In this document: in pieces, positions 8,828 to 16,803 of the stretch | Layout: each line of letters starts with the position of its first letter | How positions within the stretch are numbered: the stretch's first letter is position 1 | NCBI GenBank assembly: GCA_963843565.1 | Contig: CAWJKY010000004.1 | Location: 186,001-250,000 of the forward strand | DNA length: 64,000 nt | Source of the DNA: DASZQY01 sp963843565 | GTDB taxonomy: Bacteria > Pseudomonadota > Alphaproteobacteria > Rhizobiales > Kaistiaceae | Reading direction: 5' to 3' | The notes under the pieces: generated by a model | What the model was told of the DNA's origin: nothing | What the model saw: only the letters and a program-made list of their open reading frames with translations | Database searches by the model: none | Program-made: the position numbers and the translations under genes

Positions 8828-9562
8828 GTGCCTGCGCCGACCCCCGCCGTCACACCGGACGTCGTCCCGAAGATCGACGCCGAGGACTACATCTTCCAAT
8901 TCATTCTCAACGGCGCGCGCGGCGACCGCGAGGCCGCCGCCCGGGAGTATTTCCACGGCGGAGCGGATTGCGCGGCCAAGCTCCGGTCGATCGCGACGGC
9001 CTATGGTGCGGCGCCCCCTGAGCAACTGGATCTCCTGGAGTTCGCCAGCGGCTCCGGCCGGGTCACCCGCCACCTGACGCGTGGGTGGAAAAGCGTCACC
9101 GCGAGCGATGTCTACCCAAGCGCCATCCGGTTTCTGCGCGGCACCATCGGCGTCGACGCAGTTCTCTCCGACCCGGACCCGGCGCGGTTCAGGATCGACC
9201 GGCGCTTCGATGTCGTCTTCGCGCTTTCGTTCCTGTCGCACATGCCGTCAACGGTCTGGACAAGATGGTGCGCGACGCTGTGCGACGTGTTGCGGCCGGG
9301 CGGGCTCTTCATCTTCACCACACAGGGCAGGCGCGGCATCCCGTACCTGAAATCCCTCGGTTTCCCGGAAGCCAGCGGAGACTTCTGGTTCATTCGCGGC
9401 GAGGAAGGCGCCTACCTTCCCCCCGACGACTATGGCCAGACGGTGGTCACGCCCAAATTCGTCCGCGCTGTCCTGAAGCAGATCCCGACGATGCGCGAAG
9501 TCGCCTACACCGAGGCCTACTGGTGGGATATCCAGGACCTCTACGTCTGGCGAAAGAGCTGA
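8828..9562 (+). CDS. Class I SAM-dependent methyltransferase
   Basis: 244 residues from a GTG at 8828 (VPAPTPAVTP). The Rossmann-fold methyltransferase core is visible. Motif I appears as LLEFASGSGRVTRHL (residues about 69-83), an acidic turn (ASDVYP) follows, then a post-motif aspartate region (DVVFALSFLSHM) and the strand LRPGGLFIFTTQG. These are methyltransferase_11/25-like features. The substrate cannot be read from sequence. The gene stands alone between the DUF4175 gene and the convergent hpt. No signal peptide is seen. Confidence 0.8.
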   Translation: MPAPTPAVTPDVVPKIDAEDYIFQFILNGARGDREAAAREYFHGGADCAAKLRSIATAYGAAPPEQLDLLEFASGSGRVTRHLTRGWKSVTASDVYPSAIRFLRGTIGVDAVLSDPDPARFRIDRRFDVVFALSFLSHMPSTVWTRWCATLCDVLRPGGLFIFTTQGRRGIPYLKSLGFPEASGDFWFIRGEEGAYLPPDDYGQTVVTPKFVRAVLKQIPTMREVAYTEAYWWDIQDLYVWRKS

Positions 9563-9565
9563 GGC

Positions 9566-10165
9566 TCAGCGCGGCCGCCGCGGTCGGGCCGACGCCTTCT
9601 TCGCCGGGGCCTGAGGCTGCTCCGGCGCATCCTCGACCACGCCGACGTAGGGCAGCTCGCGGAAGGCGTGGGCAACGTCCATGCCATAGCCGACCACGAA
9701 CAGGTCCGGGCAGATGAAGCCGACGTGCTCGGCGGTCAGCGGCCGCACAAGCTTGCCGGGCTTCTCGAGGAGGACGGCGACCGCGACCTTGCGGGCGCCG
9801 CGCTTCAAGAGCCGCTGCTTGGCGAAGCTGATGGTGCGTCCCGACTCCAGGATATCGTCGATGAGCAGGATGTCGCGGCCGGCGACATCGCTCTCCACGT
9901 CGCGAATCATCGTGACCTTGCCGGAAGATTTTGTGCCGGAGCGGTAGCTCGACAGCGAAATGAACTCGACCTCCGGCGCCAGCCCGACCCCGTGCAGGGC
10001 GCGGATCAGGTCGGCGGCAAAAACGAACGAACCCTTGAGGATCGAAACCACCAGCAGCTCGCGATAGCCGGCGGCCGCGATCTCGCGCGCCATGGCGCGG
10101 TTGCGCCGCTGGATGGCAGCGGCGTTGAACAGGACGCGCAGGGATCGGCCTCGAACCGTCGGCAT
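9566..10165 (-). CDS. hpt: Hypoxanthine(-guanine) phosphoribosyltransferase
   Basis: 199 residues. This is a type I phosphoribosyltransferase of purine salvage that transfers ribose-5-phosphate from PRPP to hypoxanthine or guanine. The PRPP motif LLIDDILESGRT lies at residues 100-111 with the acidic pair D103-D104. The loop motif SILKGSFVFA (41-50) and the base-recognition region ICPDLFVVGYGMD are also present. A basic Pro/Ala/Lys/Arg-rich tail of about 20 residues extends beyond the normal domain end. The gene is convergent with the methyltransferase gene (3 bases between their stops). Confidence 0.93.
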   Translation of the reverse strand: MPTVRGRSLRVLFNAAAIQRRNRAMAREIAAAGYRELLVVSILKGSFVFAADLIRALHGVGLAPEVEFISLSSYRSGTKSSGKVTMIRDVESDVAGRDILLIDDILESGRTISFAKQRLLKRGARKVAVAVLLEKPGKLVRPLTAEHVGFICPDLFVVGYGMDVAHAFRELPYVGVVEDAPEQPQAPAKKASARPRRPR

Positions 10166-10198
10166 GGCCGGCGACTTGCCACTAACCGGTGGGTCGCG

Positions 10199-10897
10199 TC
10201 AACGCGCTCCGGTGACCTCATCGGAAGCGGTCGCGAAATCGACCACCACGTCGGCGGCGTCCTCGTTGGGCGCAGCGAACAGGTCGCGGAAGCCGACCGT
10301 GCCGCCGGCAACCACCTTGACGGCCGCGGGCTGGACCAGCGCGCTGTCGACCGACCGGCCGTCGGCGCCGCGCAGCGTGACGCGCACCTTGGGAAGATCG
10401 ACCGACACGCCGGCGCCGTTCACGATCTCCCCCTGGACGAGGATCGCGCGCGTACCGCCGCGCATGATGGTGTGGGTCTTCACGTCGCGAAACGACAGCG
10501 CCCCGGCGCCTTCGGAAACACCCTGGATGGACGCCAGCCCGGGAACCGCCGACAGCAGTGGAACGCTCACCGCGATCGCCAGCACGATGGCACCCAGAAC
10601 CGTCCCGGCCGCCTTGATCCGGCGCCAGTCCTTTTTCGATCCCGGCGACGGCAGCTCATCGAGACGGCGGTGCGGCGGTACTTTCCTGGCAAAGCCGGCG
10701 CCGACATGGTCGATCACCGTCGCTTCGGCCGCCACCACCGGTTCGAGCCGGAGCGCCGGCGCGCTGGCGCCATCGCCGATATCGCTTGGGCTCCAGCGGG
10801 TTCCACAAACCTCACACAACACAACCGTTCCGTGGGAGCGGAAGTAGGCCGGATCGACGTTCGACGGGACGCCGCATTTCGGGCAATGAATCAGCAT
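10199..10897 (-). CDS. MJ0042-type zinc-ribbon membrane protein
   Basis: 232 residues from the ATG at 10895-10897. The N-terminus is a zinc ribbon with two CxxC knuckles (C5/C8 in CPKC and C28/C31 in CEVC), as in the MJ0042 zinc-finger family. After a variable linker there is one transmembrane helix (about 97-118). The C-terminal 110 residues form a soluble domain with LVQGEIVNGAG and a VRVTLRGADGR segment, resembling DUF3426-type domains. Proteins of this type are often found divergent from ftsE in alphaproteobacteria, as here (198 bases between the starts). The function is unknown; a role linked to the envelope is only suggested by position. Confidence 0.8.
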   Translation of the reverse strand: MLIHCPKCGVPSNVDPAYFRSHGTVVLCEVCGTRWSPSDIGDGASAPALRLEPVVAAEATVIDHVGAGFARKVPPHRRLDELPSPGSKKDWRRIKAAGTVLGAIVLAIAVSVPLLSAVPGLASIQGVSEGAGALSFRDVKTHTIMRGGTRAILVQGEIVNGAGVSVDLPKVRVTLRGADGRSVDSALVQPAAVKVVAGGTVGFRDLFAAPNEDAADVVVDFATASDEVTGAR

Positions 10898-11095
10898 TGG
10901 AAGGTGCCCCCTCAGCGGGAACCATTTGACTGATTCTACGCCCGCTATGGTTAACGGGGCGGTAACTGTGGGCACCCGCCTTGATCTCATCGCTAACAGG
11001 GCCTTAATCGGCCATCGGCGATTGTGGGTGTGGCCCCGGCCGGCCATATCAGCGGGCCGCGCCGGCCGCGGCGGCGGCAAATCCTGTGAGGCAGC

Positions 11096-11755
11096 TTGAT
11101 CCGTTTCGAGAACGTCGGGCTTCGCTACGGGGTGGGTCCGGAGGTGCTCCGCGACCTCACCTTCGAGGTCCTGCCGCGCTCCTTCCAGTTCCTGACCGGC
11201 CCGTCGGGCGCCGGCAAGACCTCGCTCATCCGCCTGTTCTTTCTGGCGCTCAAGCCAACCCGCGGGCTGATCTCGGTCTTCGACCGCGAGGTTTCCTCGC
11301 TCTCCAAATCCGAGATGCCGGCGCTGCGCCGGCGGATCGGCGTGGTCTTCCAGGACTTTCGCCTGCTCGACCACCTGACCACCTTCGAAAACGTCGCGCT
11401 GCCGCTGCGCGTGCTCGGCCGCGAGGAAAGCGCCTATCGCGCCGACGTGGTCGACCTGTTGCGCTGGGTCGGCCTCGGCGACCGCATGCACGCCTTCCCG
11501 CCGATTCTTTCGGGCGGCGAGAAGCAGCGCGCCGCGATCGCCCGCGCCCTCATTACCCGGCCCGAGATCCTGCTCGCCGACGAGCCCACCGGCAACGTCG
11601 ACCCGCCGCTCGCCCGTCGCCTGATGCGCCTCTTCGTCGAGCTCAACAAGCTCGGCACCTCGGTGGTGATCGCCACCCACGACATCAACCTGATGAACCA
11701 GTTCGACGCCCGCCGCCTGGTTCTCGAAGACGGCCGGCTGACCATCTATGACTGA
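11096..11755 (+). CDS. ftsE: Cell-division ABC transporter ATPase FtsE
   Basis: 219 residues from a TTG start at 11096 (MIRFENVGLRY when initiated). All ABC ATPase motifs are present: Walker A GPSGAGKT (35-42), Q-loop VFQDF (84-88), signature LSGGE (138-142), Walker B LLADEP (159-164) and the switch histidine in ATHD. FtsE works with the membrane protein FtsX at the septum to activate peptidoglycan hydrolysis, rather than as a transporter. The reading frame overlaps ftsX by 8 bases, so the two are translationally coupled. Confidence 0.95.
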   Translation: MIRFENVGLRYGVGPEVLRDLTFEVLPRSFQFLTGPSGAGKTSLIRLFFLALKPTRGLISVFDREVSSLSKSEMPALRRRIGVVFQDFRLLDHLTTFENVALPLRVLGREESAYRADVVDLLRWVGLGDRMHAFPPILSGGEKQRAAIARALITRPEILLADEPTGNVDPPLARRLMRLFVELNKLGTSVVIATHDINLMNQFDARRLVLEDGRLTIYD

Positions 11756-12713
11756 CGCCGACCTCGCCCATCGCATTCGCGTCGCGAGCTTCCGCCGCCA
11801 GTCGCGCCAGGCGAGCGCGCGACCGAACCAGCTCGTGCCCGAGAACACCGTCGCCGGCAACGCGCTGACCGTGGTCATCGCGATCATGAGCTTCCTCGCC
11901 TGCCTGACGCTGGGCGCGGTGACGCTGGTGCGCGACGCCTCGCGCGACTGGCAGTTGGAGGTGCAGCGAGAGGTGACCGTTCAGGTCCGCCCCATAGAAG
12001 GCATCGATCTCGACGGCGAGGTCGCCAAGGCCGCCGCGATCGCCCGCGCCGCCAAGGGCGTCGCCGGCGTCGAGGTGCTGACGGCGAAGGAGAACGCAGC
12101 GTTGCTCGAGCCGTGGCTGGGCGCCGGCCTCGACTTGAGCGACCTGCCGATCCCGCGGCTCATCGTGGTGCGGCTCGCCGAACCCGACGCCGCCGACCTC
12201 GGCGCGCTCGGCACCGAGATTGCCGCCAAGGTCAAGGGCGCCGCCCTCGACGACCATCGCGTCTGGGCGGCGCGCCTGCAGACCATGGCCAACGCCACCG
12301 TCTTCGCCGGCCTCGCGATCCTCGTGCTGGTCTGCGTGGCGACCGTGCTGTCGGTAGTCTTCGCCACCCGCGGCGCCATGGCCTCCAACGCCGTCGTTGT
12401 ATCCGTGCTCCACATTTGCGGCGCCGAGGACGGCTTCATCGCGCGCGAATTCCAGCGCCACTTCCTGCTGCTCGGCCTGCGCGGCGGCCTGTTCGGGGCA
12501 GCCGTCGCCGCGCTGGTCTTCGCGATCCTCGGGCTGGTCGTGGTGCCGGCGGTCGCCGGCGCCGATTCGGATCAGGTTTCCGCCCTTTTCGGCCATTTCG
12601 CGGTGGGTCCGGTCGCCTATTTCGGCGCCCTCGGGATTGCCTTCCTGATCGCCGTGATGACCGCCCTCACGTCGCGGTTGACGGTCTACCAGCACCTCGC
12701 CGACAACGACTGA
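11748..12713 (+). CDS. ftsX: Cell-division protein FtsX
   Basis: 321 residues. The ATG at 11748 lies inside the end of ftsE. The protein has the FtsX layout: a cytoplasmic N-terminus, a first transmembrane helix (about 43-65), a periplasmic loop of about 110 residues, then three more helices in the C-terminal half (about 180-210, 245-270, 290-310). As in other alphaproteobacteria, sequence identity to the E. coli protein is low, and identification rests on topology and coupling to ftsE. It transmits FtsE ATPase state to periplasmic amidase activators or hydrolases. Confidence 0.92.
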   Translation: MTDADLAHRIRVASFRRQSRQASARPNQLVPENTVAGNALTVVIAIMSFLACLTLGAVTLVRDASRDWQLEVQREVTVQVRPIEGIDLDGEVAKAAAIARAAKGVAGVEVLTAKENAALLEPWLGAGLDLSDLPIPRLIVVRLAEPDAADLGALGTEIAAKVKGAALDDHRVWAARLQTMANATVFAGLAILVLVCVATVLSVVFATRGAMASNAVVVSVLHICGAEDGFIAREFQRHFLLLGLRGGLFGAAVAALVFAILGLVVVPAVAGADSDQVSALFGHFAVGPVAYFGALGIAFLIAVMTALTSRLTVYQHLADND

Positions 12714-12734
12714 GAAGCAAGACCGAATCGGCCC

Positions 12735-13451
12735 ATGACCCGCCATCTTTCGCGGTTAGCTACGCCTGCGATGAGCGATAATGTGCCGGATCGGCTGACC
12801 GCGGAGCGTGCCCAGGCGGAGGCGCGCCCGCATCGATCGGGGAGACCCTTGCGTATCGTCCTCGCCCTTCTCGCGACGATCGTCGTGGCCTTCGCGGCGG
12901 GCTTCGTCGTCTTCGCCGACGGCATCATCCGTGCCGCCCCGCCCGCCGATCCGCGGGCGGAAGGGATCGTCGTGCTGACCGGCGGCAGCGCCCGCATCGA
13001 CGGTGCGCTCCAGCTGCTCACGGAAGGGCGCGCTCAGCGCCTGCTCATTTCCGGCGTCAATCCGGTGGTCGGCGAGAAGGCCCTCGCCAGCGTCGTCGAC
13101 GGCGCCGAAGAATCGACGCTTGCCTGCTGCGTCGACCTCGGCCACGCCGCGCAGGACACCGCCGGAAACGCCACCGAAACCCGCGACTGGGTCACCAAAC
13201 GGGGCTACCGCTCCCTGATCGTGGTCACCAGCGCCTATCACATGCCCCGTTCGATGGCTGAACTCGGCAGCGCCATGCCGGGCGTCAAGCTCGTGCCCTA
13301 TCCGGTCGCCAACCCTGAACTCGGCCTCGACGGCTGGTGGCACGACCCCGCCGCCTTCGCGTTCCTGATCCGCGAGTACAGCAAGTATCTCCTGGCCGCC
13401 GCCCGGGTGAACCTGCCCGGCCACGCGGTCGCCAACGGCGCGCCCTCATGA
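12735..13451 (+). CDS. YdcF-family (DUF218) membrane protein
   Basis: 238 residues from the ATG at 12735; the in-frame ATG at 12771 (MSDNVPD) is equally possible. One transmembrane helix (about 42-62) is followed by a DUF218 domain with the family patterns IVVLTGGSARIDGA, TRDWVTKRGYRSLIVVTSAYHMPRS and a closing REYSKYL motif. DUF218 proteins (SanA, YdcF, ElyC) act on the cell envelope, but their chemistry is unsettled. The gene follows ftsX by 21 bases and precedes plsC by 22, so ftsE-ftsX-ydcF-plsC looks like one operon of envelope genes. Confidence 0.85.
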   Translation: MTRHLSRLATPAMSDNVPDRLTAERAQAEARPHRSGRPLRIVLALLATIVVAFAAGFVVFADGIIRAAPPADPRAEGIVVLTGGSARIDGALQLLTEGRAQRLLISGVNPVVGEKALASVVDGAEESTLACCVDLGHAAQDTAGNATETRDWVTKRGYRSLIVVTSAYHMPRSMAELGSAMPGVKLVPYPVANPELGLDGWWHDPAAFAFLIREYSKYLLAAARVNLPGHAVANGAPS

Positions 13452-13473
13452 CGACCAGCCGGCGCAGGGCGCG

Positions 13474-14196
13474 ATGATCGCGATCCGATCGATCCTCTTT
13501 CAGGCAGCCTTCTACATCGTCACCGCCGTCATGCTGGTGGCGAGCTTGCCGTTCTTTTTCTTCCTGCCCGAGAAGGGCTGCATGGCCTACGTGCGCGCCT
13601 GGGCGCGCACCTGCGTATACCTGCATCGCGTGATCGCCGGCGGCCGCCTCGAGGTGCGCGGGCGCGAGAACCTGCCGGCCGGCGGCGCCATTGTCGCCTC
13701 GAAGCATCAGTCGGCGTTCGAGACGTTCGCGCTGATCCCGCTGCTGCGCAATCCGACCATCGTGATGAAGCGCGCCATCCGCTGGATTCCGATCTTCGGC
13801 CAGTACACGGTCAAGACCGGAATGATCCACCTCGACCGCAGCGGCAAGACCGGCGCGCTCCGCGTCCTCACCGACCGCGCCCGCGAGGAGATCGCCAAAC
13901 AGCGCGAGATCATGATGTTCCCGGAAGGCACCCGCCGGCCGGTCGGCGCGCCGCCCGCCTACCACACCGGCATCGCCCTTCTTTATCGCAGCCTCGGGGT
14001 GCCCGTGGTGCCGGTGGCGCTCAACTCCGGCGTCTTCTGGCCGCGCAAGAGCTTCAAGCATTACCCCGGCACGATCGTCATCGAGTTCCTGCCGCCGATC
14101 CCGCCCGGCCTCGACACCAAGACCTTCTTCGCCGAGCTCCAGGACTCGATCGAGAGCGCCTCGGCCCGCCTCGCCGCCGAGGCCAGGCGCGACTGA
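13474..14196 (+). CDS. plsC: 1-acyl-sn-glycerol-3-phosphate acyltransferase
   Basis: 240 residues. PlsC acylates lysophosphatidic acid to phosphatidic acid at the inner membrane. A hydrophobic segment covers residues 12-32. The acyltransferase box is HQSAFE (H78-x4-E83), with glutamate in the place of the usual aspartate, as is common in alphaproteobacterial PlsC. The second motif FPEGTRRPVGAPP is near residues 149-161. The gene ends a run that starts with ftsE, pairing division and phospholipid synthesis. Confidence 0.92.
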   Translation: MIAIRSILFQAAFYIVTAVMLVASLPFFFFLPEKGCMAYVRAWARTCVYLHRVIAGGRLEVRGRENLPAGGAIVASKHQSAFETFALIPLLRNPTIVMKRAIRWIPIFGQYTVKTGMIHLDRSGKTGALRVLTDRAREEIAKQREIMMFPEGTRRPVGAPPAYHTGIALLYRSLGVPVVPVALNSGVFWPRKSFKHYPGTIVIEFLPPIPPGLDTKTFFAELQDSIESASARLAAEARRD

Positions 14197-14285
14197 AAAA
14201 GACCCCGCCGGCGACTCGGTTCCGCCCGAAAGCGACTCTTTTCTCGACTCGGTTTCTGGATATGACTTGCCTCGTGCCCCGAAAT

Positions 14286-14300
14286 GTTCTAGTTTTGTTC
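14286..14300 (+). promoter_or_regulatory. Candidate LexA (SOS) box, alphaproteobacterial type
   Basis: The sequence reads GTTC-TAGTTTT-GTTC, a perfect match to the alphaproteobacterial LexA consensus GTTC-N7-GTTC, with an AT-rich spacer. It ends 2 bases before the ATG at 14303. A TTGCCT hexamer at 14267-14272 and TAGTTT at 14290-14295 are spaced by 17 bases and could be -35 and -10 elements, which would place the transcription start at or just before the ATG and the LexA box over the -10. Confidence 0.6.
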
Positions 14301-14302
14301 TC

Positions 14303-14677
14303 ATGGTCGCCGTTCTCACGCATCTCCTCTCCGATCAGCCCCCGGAAGTCCCCCAGAGAGCGGGGATCGGCGACCGCTTCCATTATTTCCGCGGGTTTTC
14401 GGGCCACCGCTACCTGTTCTCGGCGATCGACCGGGCCGACCTCGCGGACTTCCGCTCGGCTGTGGTCATGGTCGCGCGGCCGGCCGCGGACGGCCACCTC
14501 GCCGCGCTCTGGATCGCCGTCCTCGACCGCTTCGGCCGCCCGGTCGGCGAACGGCGCGTTCCCGAAATCGCCCCTAACGCGGTCGTGCTCGTCCATTGCC
14601 TGACGATCAGCGAGGTAGGCCGTTTCGATCTCGTCGCCGACCTCGCCGGCTCACTCCCCGACGCCCTCGCCGCCTAG
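14303..14677 (+). CDS. Small conserved-looking hypothetical protein, possibly SOS-regulated
   Basis: 124 residues from the ATG at 14303. An upstream in-frame ATG at 14267 would place the LexA-like box inside the gene, so I prefer 14303. I do not recognise the family. The sequence has a compact look: an aromatic patch (DRFHYFRGFSGHRYLFSAI), two beta-like strands (VVMVARPAADGHLAALWIAVL) and a short closing helix. There are no cysteines apart from one near the end, no transmembrane segment and no signal peptide. It overlaps chaC tail to tail by 27 bases. With no Shine-Dalgarno and a promoter-like sequence abutting the start, the message may be leaderless. Confidence 0.6.
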   Translation: MVAVLTHLLSDQPPEVPQRAGIGDRFHYFRGFSGHRYLFSAIDRADLADFRSAVVMVARPAADGHLAALWIAVLDRFGRPVGERRVPEIAPNAVVLVHCLTISEVGRFDLVADLAGSLPDALAA

Positions 14678-15190
14678 CGCCTTTGTCAGCCACTCCAGCC
14701 GGTCGTCACGGATGCCGAGTGCCCGCAGGTGCCGGACGGTGCTGATCACATACTGGGCGTTGGCGCCCGCTTGTCCGACGGCGTCGCGCACATGCGCCAG
14801 CTGCCGTTCCCGCGGCAGCTTGCCCGCATATTGAACGTGGTCGCGGTCGACCACATAGGTCACCGCCATGACCGACCGCGGCGCGCGATCGAGCAGCCAC
14901 ACGGCGCGATGCACTTCCTTGTAGACGTTGGTGACCAGTTCGCGCTCACGGAGGTAAGCGAGAACCGATTCGCGGTCGCGCTGCGTGACGCGGAAGGCGA
15001 CGCCGCGGCAGGCGCCGCCACGGTCGAGCCCGAGCACCAGTCCCGGCCGCTCCGGCGTGCCGCGATGCACCCACGAATAGACGCAGAGCGCCCGGTGCGC
15101 GCCGACCAGGCGCGCTGGCAGCGCCTCGGCGTGGTCGAAGCCCGGCCGCCACATCAGCGAGCCGTAGCCAAACACCCAGAAATCGGACAT
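14651..15190 (-). CDS. chaC: ChaC-like gamma-glutamylcyclotransferase
   Basis: 179 residues. The N-terminal VFGYGSLMWRPGF (residues 6-18) is the substrate-binding YGSL motif of gamma-glutamylcyclotransferases, and CRGVAFRV and the ERELVTNVY segment carrying the catalytic glutamate follow. The ChaC family cleaves glutathione to 5-oxoproline and Cys-Gly in the cytoplasm. The length is usual for ChaC. It is convergent with, and overlaps, the small gene at 14303-14677. gloB, another glutathione-related enzyme, lies 8 kb away at 22499. Confidence 0.9.
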   Translation of the reverse strand: MSDFWVFGYGSLMWRPGFDHAEALPARLVGAHRALCVYSWVHRGTPERPGLVLGLDRGGACRGVAFRVTQRDRESVLAYLRERELVTNVYKEVHRAVWLLDRAPRSVMAVTYVVDRDHVQYAGKLPRERQLAHVRDAVGQAGANAQYVISTVRHLRALGIRDDRLEWLTKALGGEGVGE

Positions 15191-15282
15191 ATCAGGCGCG
15201 TTCCGGAAACAGTATCGGCCGGCTGTTGGCCCTAGCAGGGGTCCGTCCGGCGGGCAATCGCCGGCAGGAGGCGGAAAGCGGC

Positions 15283-16320
15283 ATGGCAGGTGGAAGACGG
15301 CGCGGTCGCGGCTTTGTCGTCCTGATCGTTTCGGCGGTCGCCGTCGTCGCTGTCCTGTGGGTGGGCTACTGGTTCGTCGCCCGCACGGCGGCGCTCTACG
15401 GCATCGGACGGCTGACGCAGTCCCAGGCCAGCGGCGACAAGATCGCCTGTGACGGCCTGAACGTCAGTGGCTTCCCCTTCTATCTCGACCTGCGTTGCAA
15501 CCGCAGCGCCTACGCCAGCGCCAACCAGTCGGTGACCGCCGCCATCGGCGGCCTATCGGCAAGCGCGCCGCTCTACCGGCCAGGCAGCGTCGACGCGCAA
15601 CTCGACGCGCCGTTCGTCGTCAACATTCCAGCGCGCGGCCTGGCGCTCACCATCAACTGGTCCGAAGCCAACGCCAACGCGGCGGCCGGTCTCGGCGGGC
15701 TGGAGGCCTTTCACGCCACCTTCGCGGGGCTCAGCGCGGCCAACGCCGGCGGCGGTGGCAGCATTCCGGCGGGCGGCGCATCGGCAACGTCTGCGTCGCT
15801 GGGGATCGGCCCGGGGGGCGGCAATTCGCTGGCGCTCACCGGCGCCGCGACGCAGTTGGTCGTCAAGCTCGCCGACGGGCGCACCTTTCCAACCGTGGAC
15901 GCCGAGGCGAAGCTGACCGCCCTCGACTTCGGCGGCGCGCTTGGCCGCAACCCCACCCGCACGCTGCGCGACTGGGCGCGGAACGGCGGCGCGCTTCAGA
16001 TCGACAAGCTGAAGGTGTCGGCGGCCGGCGCGCTGGTGATCCTGAGCGGCAAGCTGTCGCTGACCGGTGACGGCCTGCTCAACGGCTCGATCCTGGTCCG
16101 CTACAACACGATCGAGGGTCTCGCCAACCTGATCGAGGCGATCCGCCCCGGCACCCGCGACCATTACGCCAAGGCATTGCAGGCGCTGAACAGCGTCACG
16201 ATAGCGGCCGACACCGAGGACGGGCCGGTGCGCCAGACGACGATCTCGTTCATCCAGGGATCGGTGTGGCTTGGAATCGTACCGCTGCCGATCGACCCGG
16301 TTCCCGCCATTCACCTGTAG
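15283..16320 (+). CDS. DUF2125 membrane-anchored protein
   Basis: 345 residues from the ATG at 15283, which has a good AGGAG upstream. A basic start and one transmembrane helix (about 10-33) are followed by a large domain, predicted periplasmic, that begins with the DUF2125 hallmark CDGLNVSGFPFYLDLRC, with two cysteines likely to form a disulfide. The family is conserved in alphaproteobacteria and its function is unknown. Gly/Ala-rich linkers appear around residues 160-190. It is convergent with the GlcG-like gene. Confidence 0.87.
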   Translation: MAGGRRRGRGFVVLIVSAVAVVAVLWVGYWFVARTAALYGIGRLTQSQASGDKIACDGLNVSGFPFYLDLRCNRSAYASANQSVTAAIGGLSASAPLYRPGSVDAQLDAPFVVNIPARGLALTINWSEANANAAAGLGGLEAFHATFAGLSAANAGGGGSIPAGGASATSASLGIGPGGGNSLALTGAATQLVVKLADGRTFPTVDAEAKLTALDFGGALGRNPTRTLRDWARNGGALQIDKLKVSAAGALVILSGKLSLTGDGLLNGSILVRYNTIEGLANLIEAIRPGTRDHYAKALQALNSVTIAADTEDGPVRQTTISFIQGSVWLGIVPLPIDPVPAIHL

Positions 16321-16326
16321 GGCAAC

Positions 16327-16752
16327 TCAGCCGCCGTCGGCGGTGAGCCCGGCAGCGACGATTCCCGCGACAGCCGCCGCCTCGTCGTTGTCGGATGAGT
16401 CGCCCGAGACGCCGACCGCGCCGACCACGGCGCCGTCCTTGTCCTTGATCAGCACGCCGCCCGCGACCGGCACCAGCCCGCCCACCACATGGGCCGCGCC
16501 CGCGAAGAAGTGCGGACGCTCCACCGCCATTTCGCCGAGTTTGCGCGACCCGAGATTGAAGGCGAGCGCACCGGCCGCCTTGCCGCGCGCCACCTCGAAA
16601 CGGCCGAGACTGGAGCCATCCTCGGACGCTGAAGCGGCGACCGCCGCGCGCGCATCGAGCACCACGACGGTGAGCGGCTTGAAGTTGGCCTTGCGGCCGT
16701 GGGCGAGCGCGTCGCTGACAATCGACTGGGCAACGGCAAGGGTCAGAATCAT
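16327..16752 (-). CDS. GlcG/HbpS-family heme-binding-like protein
   Basis: 141 residues. The whole protein matches the GlcG/HbpS (DUF336) fold: an N-terminal helix (LAVAQSIVSDALAH), VVVLDARAAV, the FAGAAHVVGGLVPVAGGVLI core and the closing VVGAVGVSGDSSDNDEA. Characterised relatives bind heme or cobalamin-type cofactors or are carried with metabolic operons; none of these roles can be assigned here. It lies 51 bases downstream of tyrA on the same strand and could be the last gene of that operon. Confidence 0.83.
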   Translation of the reverse strand: MILTLAVAQSIVSDALAHGRKANFKPLTVVVLDARAAVAASASEDGSSLGRFEVARGKAAGALAFNLGSRKLGEMAVERPHFFAGAAHVVGGLVPVAGGVLIKDKDGAVVGAVGVSGDSSDNDEAAAVAGIVAAGLTADGG

Positions 16753-16803
16753 GTCCGGGTTCTCCGAGTGGGGCTGCGCATGCGGCTTCGTGCCGTCGCG
16801 GGA

